Shown piece after piece: positions 13,367-17,439 of a stretch of DNA of 17,439 nucleotides. The notes under the pieces were generated by a model, which was not told the DNA's origin, did no database searches, and was given only the letters and a program-made list of their open reading frames with translations. How positions within the stretch are numbered: position 1 is the stretch's first letter; each line of letters starts with the position of its first letter. The stretch lies in the NCBI GenBank assembly GCA_902479205.1, contig CABSNX010000012.1, positions 1 to 17,439 on the forward strand. The letters run 5' to 3'. The stretch is from an uncultured Collinsella sp. GTDB taxonomy: Bacteria > Actinomycetota > Coriobacteriia > Coriobacteriales > Coriobacteriaceae. A program made the position numbers and the translations under genes.

Positions 13367-16180
13367 GTGGCTGAGAACCTAAGCAACCAGTCTGTACCCG
13401 AAGCCGCGGCGCGCGTCGCTGCCGTGGTCAACCGCCTCGTTAACCGAATCGGCTCGAATGCCGAGTCCAGGGAGCGTCTCGCCGAGATCGAGATCCCCGA
13501 GGAGCTGCGCGACAATCTGGCGCTGTTCTTGCGCCTGGAGCGCCGTGTGCTTAGCGAGTATGATCCCGAGATCGCGGACCTGTTCGACAAGATTTTGACA
13601 GCCGAGATTGTGGTCAATGCCGGCAACCCCGGTACCTGCGCTGCCGACGAAGCCGTCGACGAGCAGGGCGTGCCCACCGCCGACGAGCCCACTGCCGTGG
13701 CATTTCGTGAGGTCGTCGATTTGATCGACAGCCTGCCGCTCGATAAGCAGCAGGTCATCGTTCGCGCCTTTACGAGCTTTTTCCATCTGGCAAACCTGTC
13801 GGAGGAGAACTACCGTGTGGCGCAGCTGCGCGAGCGCGAGGCCGGTGCGTCGACCGATACCGAGGTCGATCCTGCCAACGAGCTTACCGTTGCCTATCAC
13901 CAGCTGGTGAATGAGCTGGGTGTCGAGGGTGCCAACGAGCTGCTCGACAAGCTCGAGTTCCACCCTGTCTTTACCGCACATCCCACCGAGGCCCGTCGTA
14001 AGGCCGTCGAGGGCAAGATCCGCCGTATCTCCAACCTGCTGGAGGAGCGTCCGCGTCTGGGCGGCTCCGACCTGGTGGAGAACGAGCGCCATATGCTGCA
14101 GGAGATCGACGCCCTGGTGCGTACGAGTCCCATCGCGCTCAAGAAGCCCACGCCGGTCGAGGAAGCCGATACCATCATCGACATCTTCGATAACACGCTG
14201 TTCGACGTTATCCCCGTTATCTATCGTCGTTTTGACGATTGGGTGCTGGGCGACAAGGCCGGTACTGTGCCGCCGCTGTGCCCGGCGTTCTTCCATCCCG
14301 GCAGCTGGATCGGTTCCGACCGCGACGGTAACCCCAACGTCACCGCCAAGGTGAGCCGTGAGGTCGCCGCCAAGTACTTTACGCACATGGTGCTCAAGCT
14401 CGAGGACAAGTGCCGCCACATCGGCCGCAACCTCACGCTCGAGGCTACCTACAGCAAGCCGTCGGCCGAGCTCATTAACCTGTGGAACCATCAGGTCGAG
14501 ATGAGCCCTCGTTACACGGCCCGCGCCGAGCTGATCTCCGAGCACGAGCCGCATCGCGCCGTCATGCTCGTCATGGCCGACCGCCTGAACGCCACCGTCC
14601 GTCGTATCACCGACACCATGTACCACAGCGCCGACGAGTTCCTGGATGACCTGCGCGTCGTCCAGCGTTCGCTGGCCGCCTGCGGTGCCGTCCGTGCTGC
14701 CTACGGCCCGGTCCAAACCATCATCTGGCAGGTCGAGTCCTTCGGCTTCCATATGGTCGAGATGGAGTTCCGTCAGCACTCCGTGGTGCATGCCCGCGCC
14801 CTTAAGGATATCCACGAGAACGGTATCCATGGCGACCTGCAGCCCATGACGCGCGAGGTCATCGATACCTTCCGTGCTATCGGCTCCATCCAAAAGCGCT
14901 ACGGCAAGAAGATGGCGCACCGCTACATCATCTCGTTTACCAAGAGCGCCCAGCATGTGGCTGACGTCTTCGAGCTGGCCCACCTGTCCTTCGCACACGA
15001 GGAAGATGTCCCCGAGCTCGACGTGATCCCGCTATTCGAGCAGCTCGAGGACCTCGAGGGCTGCGTCGACGTGCTCGATCAGATGCTTACGCTGCCCGTG
15101 GTACAGAAGCGCCTTGCCCAGACCAACCGCCGCATGGAGGTCATGCTGGGCTATTCCGACTCTTCCAAGGATGCCGGTCCTACCACGGCCATGCTCGCGC
15201 TGCACTCCGCGCAGGAGCGCATCGCCAAGTGGGCAGAGAAGAACGATATCGACCTGGTGCTCATGCACGGTCGCGGCGGTGCCGTGGGCCGTGGCGGCGG
15301 CCCGGCCAACAAGGCCGTGCTGGCGCAGCCCAAGGGTTCGGTCAACTGCTTCTTTAAGCTTACCGAGCAGGGCGAAGTCATCTTTGCCCGTTACGGCAAC
15401 CGCACGCTGGCTCAGCGCCATGTTGAGTCCGTTGCCGCCGCAACGCTTTTGCAGTCGGCCCCGAGTGTCGAGAAGACCAACACCGAGACCACGCAGAAGT
15501 TCTGGGATATGGCCGAGAAGCTCAACACTGCAAGCCACGAACGCTATCTGGACCTGCTGAACACCGAGGACTTTACACCGTGGTTCTCGACCGTGACGCC
15601 GCTGACCGAGGTCGGTCTGCTGCCGATCGGCTCGCGTCCCGCCAAGCGCGGTCTGGGCGCCAAGTCGCTCGATGACCTGCGTACCATCCCGTGGATCTTC
15701 AGCTGGAGCCAGGCGCGCATTAACCTGGCCGCTTGGTACGGTCTGGGCACCGCCTGCGAGCAGCTTGGCGATCTTGACCAGCTCAAGGCTGCCTACCAGG
15801 AGTGGCCGTTCTTCCGCACCTTTATCGACAACATCGAGATGTCGATTGCTAAGACCGACCAGCGCATCGCCAAGATGTATCTGCACCTGGGCGACCGCGA
15901 CGATCTGTCCGAGAAGGTCTTTACCGAGATGCAGCTCACCCGTAAGTGGGTCCTCGCTATCGTCGGTGATGAATGGCCGCTGCAGCGTCGTCGCGTGCTC
16001 GGCTGCGCCGTTCGCGTGCGTAACCCCTACGTCGACGCCCTGTCCATCGCCCAAGTCCGCGCCCTTCGTGAGGTGCGTATGAACCAGGACGAGATGGCCG
16101 AGGAGAAGAAGGCTGAGTACATGAGCCTGATTCTTTCGACTGTGACCGGCGTCTCGGCAGGTTTGCAAAACACGGGGTAA
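13367..16180 (+). CDS. ppc: Phosphoenolpyruvate carboxylase
   Basis: Cytosolic enzyme that carboxylates PEP with bicarbonate to oxaloacetate and phosphate, feeding the reductive C4 branch in fermentative anaerobes. The 937-residue length is typical. Catalytic motifs are present: FTAHPTEARRKAV with His205, GSDRDGNPNVT (316-326), LGYSDSSKDAG with Lys601, and HGRGGAVGRGGGP (634-646), followed by TEQGEVIFARYGN. It ends in the nearly invariant QNTG. The first catalytic motif sits some 60 residues later than in E. coli, reflecting an N-terminal insertion in the region around residues 85-185. The start is uncertain: GTG 13367 has GGGAGG 4 bases upstream, whereas ATG 13355 has its AGGAGG almost touching it. 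Using ATG would add four residues. Confidence 0.97.
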   Translation: MAENLSNQSVPEAAARVAAVVNRLVNRIGSNAESRERLAEIEIPEELRDNLALFLRLERRVLSEYDPEIADLFDKILTAEIVVNAGNPGTCAADEAVDEQGVPTADEPTAVAFREVVDLIDSLPLDKQQVIVRAFTSFFHLANLSEENYRVAQLREREAGASTDTEVDPANELTVAYHQLVNELGVEGANELLDKLEFHPVFTAHPTEARRKAVEGKIRRISNLLEERPRLGGSDLVENERHMLQEIDALVRTSPIALKKPTPVEEADTIIDIFDNTLFDVIPVIYRRFDDWVLGDKAGTVPPLCPAFFHPGSWIGSDRDGNPNVTAKVSREVAAKYFTHMVLKLEDKCRHIGRNLTLEATYSKPSAELINLWNHQVEMSPRYTARAELISEHEPHRAVMLVMADRLNATVRRITDTMYHSADEFLDDLRVVQRSLAACGAVRAAYGPVQTIIWQVESFGFHMVEMEFRQHSVVHARALKDIHENGIHGDLQPMTREVIDTFRAIGSIQKRYGKKMAHRYIISFTKSAQHVADVFELAHLSFAHEEDVPELDVIPLFEQLEDLEGCVDVLDQMLTLPVVQKRLAQTNRRMEVMLGYSDSSKDAGPTTAMLALHSAQERIAKWAEKNDIDLVLMHGRGGAVGRGGGPANKAVLAQPKGSVNCFFKLTEQGEVIFARYGNRTLAQRHVESVAAATLLQSAPSVEKTNTETTQKFWDMAEKLNTASHERYLDLLNTEDFTPWFSTVTPLTEVGLLPIGSRPAKRGLGAKSLDDLRTIPWIFSWSQARINLAAWYGLGTACEQLGDLDQLKAAYQEWPFFRTFIDNIEMSIAKTDQRIAKMYLHLGDRDDLSEKVFTEMQLTRKWVLAIVGDEWPLQRRRVLGCAVRVRNPYVDALSIAQVRALREVRMNQDEMAEEKKAEYMSLILSTVTGVSAGLQNTG

Positions 16181-16203
16181 TCGATAGCCCTGTGGCTCTC
16201 ACC

Positions 16204-16330
16204 GGGACCCGACGGGTTTCCCTCTGAATGCGTCCTCGCACTTGAAGCCTCCTTATCCTGCTCCTTCGGAGCTGCGGATAAGGGGGCTTCGTGCTGCGGA
16301 ATGCATTCAGAGGGAAACCCATCGGGTTCC
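16204..16330. repeat. 127-base near-perfect hairpin after ppc
   Basis: Outer arms 16204-16231 and 16303-16330 pair over 28 bases with one G-U and one mismatch. A middle stem of about 8-9 bp (around 16233-16241 with 16291-16300, one bulge) follows. Next comes a 15-bp stem (16244-16258 with 16276-16290, one G-U), then GCTCC-TTC-GGAGC (16260-16272), which includes the very stable C(UUCG)G loop. It begins 24 bases after the ppc stop but has no T-run, so it is not a simple terminator. It may protect the mRNA 3' end or be a palindromic repeat element. Confidence 0.75.
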
Positions 16331-16569
16331 TTCGTCCTCGGTCTTCAGGGATTAAGGCTGATGAAAATAAAGTGCGCTTCGCGCCCAATGCGGAGTGCGG
16401 CGAGGGCTTCTTGCGTCCTGCGGAGTGTGCCTAAAAGTAAACTAATGGCGGGCCCTGCGATGTTCGGTCTTCGGCGGATTACTGGCTGGGAAAAGCTGGC
16501 GCGCTTCGCGCGTTTTGGATGGGGTCTATCCCGGTGGCGCATTTGGCGCTTCTCGCCTTACGACTGTAG
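16331..16569. other. Non-coding spacer with small GC hairpins
   Basis: No credible gene. Two short hairpins with a shared core occur: GCGCTTCGCGC at 16374-16384 and CGCGCTTCGCGCG at 16500-16512, the second followed by TTTT. TGCGGAGTG appears twice (about 16389 and 16420). Both strands have short open frames of Arg-rich, low-complexity translation without a ribosome binding site. The stretch may continue the palindromic repeat on its left, but this cannot be shown from one copy. Confidence 0.4.
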
Positions 16570-16604
16570 CGGCTGCGGTCCCGTTTGGGGTCGCGGCCGT
16601 TTTG
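16570..16604 (+). terminator. Terminator-type hairpin upstream of larA
   Basis: A 13-bp stem (16570-16582 with 16587-16599, three G-U pairs) with a GTTT loop is followed by TTTT and then GTTGTG. It lies 390 bases after the ppc stop and about 120 bases before larA. That suits a larA leader element or a terminator for an unseen short transcript better than a ppc terminator. Confidence 0.55.
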
Positions 16605-16725
16605 TTGTGGGTCAAATATGAACGTTGTGTTAATGAGTCGGTGGACGGTGGTGTTTTTCGGTGAGCGGCGTATCCTTCCAACGGTTTATCTAGTGTGTCA
16701 GTTGAAAGGAAGAGGGCGCTCGTCA

Positions 16726-17439
16726 TTGTTTGAATGTGAACTGCCGTTTGACCACAAGACGTTGCATTTGGAGCTCGAGGATAAGAACTTCGCGGGTGTG
16801 ATGGAAGGTCATCAAAACGAGTTTAAGACCACAAAATCGCAGGAAGAGCTGGTAGAGGAATCGCTTGCCAACCCTTATGGCTCGCCTTCGCTCGAGGAGC
16901 TTTGTGCTGGCAAGAAGGATATTGTCATCATTAGCTCCGACCATACGCGCCCCGTTCCCTCGCGTGTGACGATGCCTATTCTGCTGCATCACATCCATTC
17001 CGCTGCGCCCGAGGCTCGCGTGCGTATTTTGGTTGCTACGGGTATGCATCGTCCGTCGACGCACGAGGAGCTCGTCAACAAGTACGGCGAGGAAATTGTT
17101 GCCAACGAGGAAATCGTTATGCACGTCGCGACTGACGACAGCATGATGAAAAAGATCGGCACCCTGCCTTCTGGCGGCGAGTGCATCATCAACAAGATTG
17201 CCGCCGAATGCGACTTGCTGCTTGCCGAGGGTTTCATTGAGCCGCACTTCTTTGCCGGTTTCTCCGGCAGCCGCAAGTCCGTCCTGCCCGGCATCGCCAG
17301 CTACAAGACCATCATGTACAACCACAACGGTCAGTTTGTGAATGATTCCCACTCGCGTGCCGGCAACCTGTGCCACAACCACGTGAGCGAGGACATGTTT
17401 GCCGCTGCCGAGATGGCTCACCTTGCCTTTGTGCTTAAC
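16726..17439 (+). CDS. larA: Nickel-dependent lactate racemase LarA (N-terminal part)
   Basis: Interconverts L- and D-lactate using a nickel-pincer nucleotide cofactor bound to a lysine. About 238 residues are present and the gene runs off the window; L. plantarum LarA has about 424. Hallmarks are intact: SDHTRPVPSR (cofactor phosphate loop), ATGMHRPS (His equivalent to L. plantarum His108), and FIEPHFFAGFSGSRKSVLPG. In that last motif the His and Lys are spaced exactly as the catalytic His174 and cofactor-linked Lys184, and the His of YNHN matches Ni-binding His200. The likely start is TTG at 16726, behind GGAAGAGGG, since LFECELPFDHKTLHLEL fits the usual N-terminus. ATG 16633 is also in frame, but its extra residues look non-homologous. 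LarB, LarC and LarE, which build the cofactor, are not in view. Some LarA homologues act on other 2-hydroxyacids. Confidence 0.9.
   Translation, partial: MFECELPFDHKTLHLELEDKNFAGVMEGHQNEFKTTKSQEELVEESLANPYGSPSLEELCAGKKDIVIISSDHTRPVPSRVTMPILLHHIHSAAPEARVRILVATGMHRPSTHEELVNKYGEEIVANEEIVMHVATDDSMMKKIGTLPSGGECIINKIAAECDLLLAEGFIEPHFFAGFSGSRKSVLPGIASYKTIMYNHNGQFVNDSHSRAGNLCHNHVSEDMFAAAEMAHLAFVLN

Noticed and set aside
16301..16621. 106-residue + strand frame, and a 65-residue - strand frame at 16345-16542, in the ppc-larA gap
   Set aside because: Both are Arg-rich, overlap the large hairpin and small GC hairpins, lack ribosome binding sites and show no recognisable domain. They are probably chance frames over repeat DNA.

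Overview
The window is bacterial chromosomal DNA, GC-rich with strongly GC-biased third codon positions. It carries ordinary housekeeping genes set among spacers unusually rich in long palindromes. Gene content (HtpG, tandem YhgE/Pip membrane proteins, HisRS, PEP carboxylase, LarA) and codon style suggest an anaerobic gut actinobacterium of the Coriobacteriia, most likely Collinsella or a close relative. That placement is inference from general knowledge; no rRNA gene is present to prove it. All genes I support are on the + strand.

Layout. 34-534 is a GNAT acetyltransferase. 735-2759 is htpG, the bacterial Hsp90, preceded by a terminator-type hairpin. 2790-2953 holds two back-to-back long inverted repeats. 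3131-8110 is a translationally coupled pair of YhgE/Pip-family membrane proteins, the first with an unusual C-terminal extension. 8140-8340 is a roughly 200-base structured inverted-repeat element. 8524-9507 is an EamA/DMT transporter, 9623-10918 an M20 amidohydrolase, and 11042-11491 an MFS transporter that seems to have lost its middle in frame. 11527-11736 holds three consecutive palindromes, one belonging to the same repeat family as 2871-2953. 11796-13109 is hisS. 13367-16180 is ppc, behind a TATAAT promoter flanked by an inverted repeat. 16204-16330 is a 127-base near-perfect hairpin. 16726 to the window end is the N-terminal half of larA.

Function. Most genes look like separate transcription units, each with its own spacer hairpins; the only clear operon is the YhgE pair. 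PEP carboxylase (oxaloacetate supply for mixed-acid fermentation) and LarA (interconversion of D- and L-lactate) fit a fermentative anaerobe. No CRISPR array, tRNA, rRNA, transposase or prophage gene was seen. The unusual material is the palindromic spacer DNA, the tandem YhgE pair and the gutted MFS gene. I found no convincing new multi-gene system.
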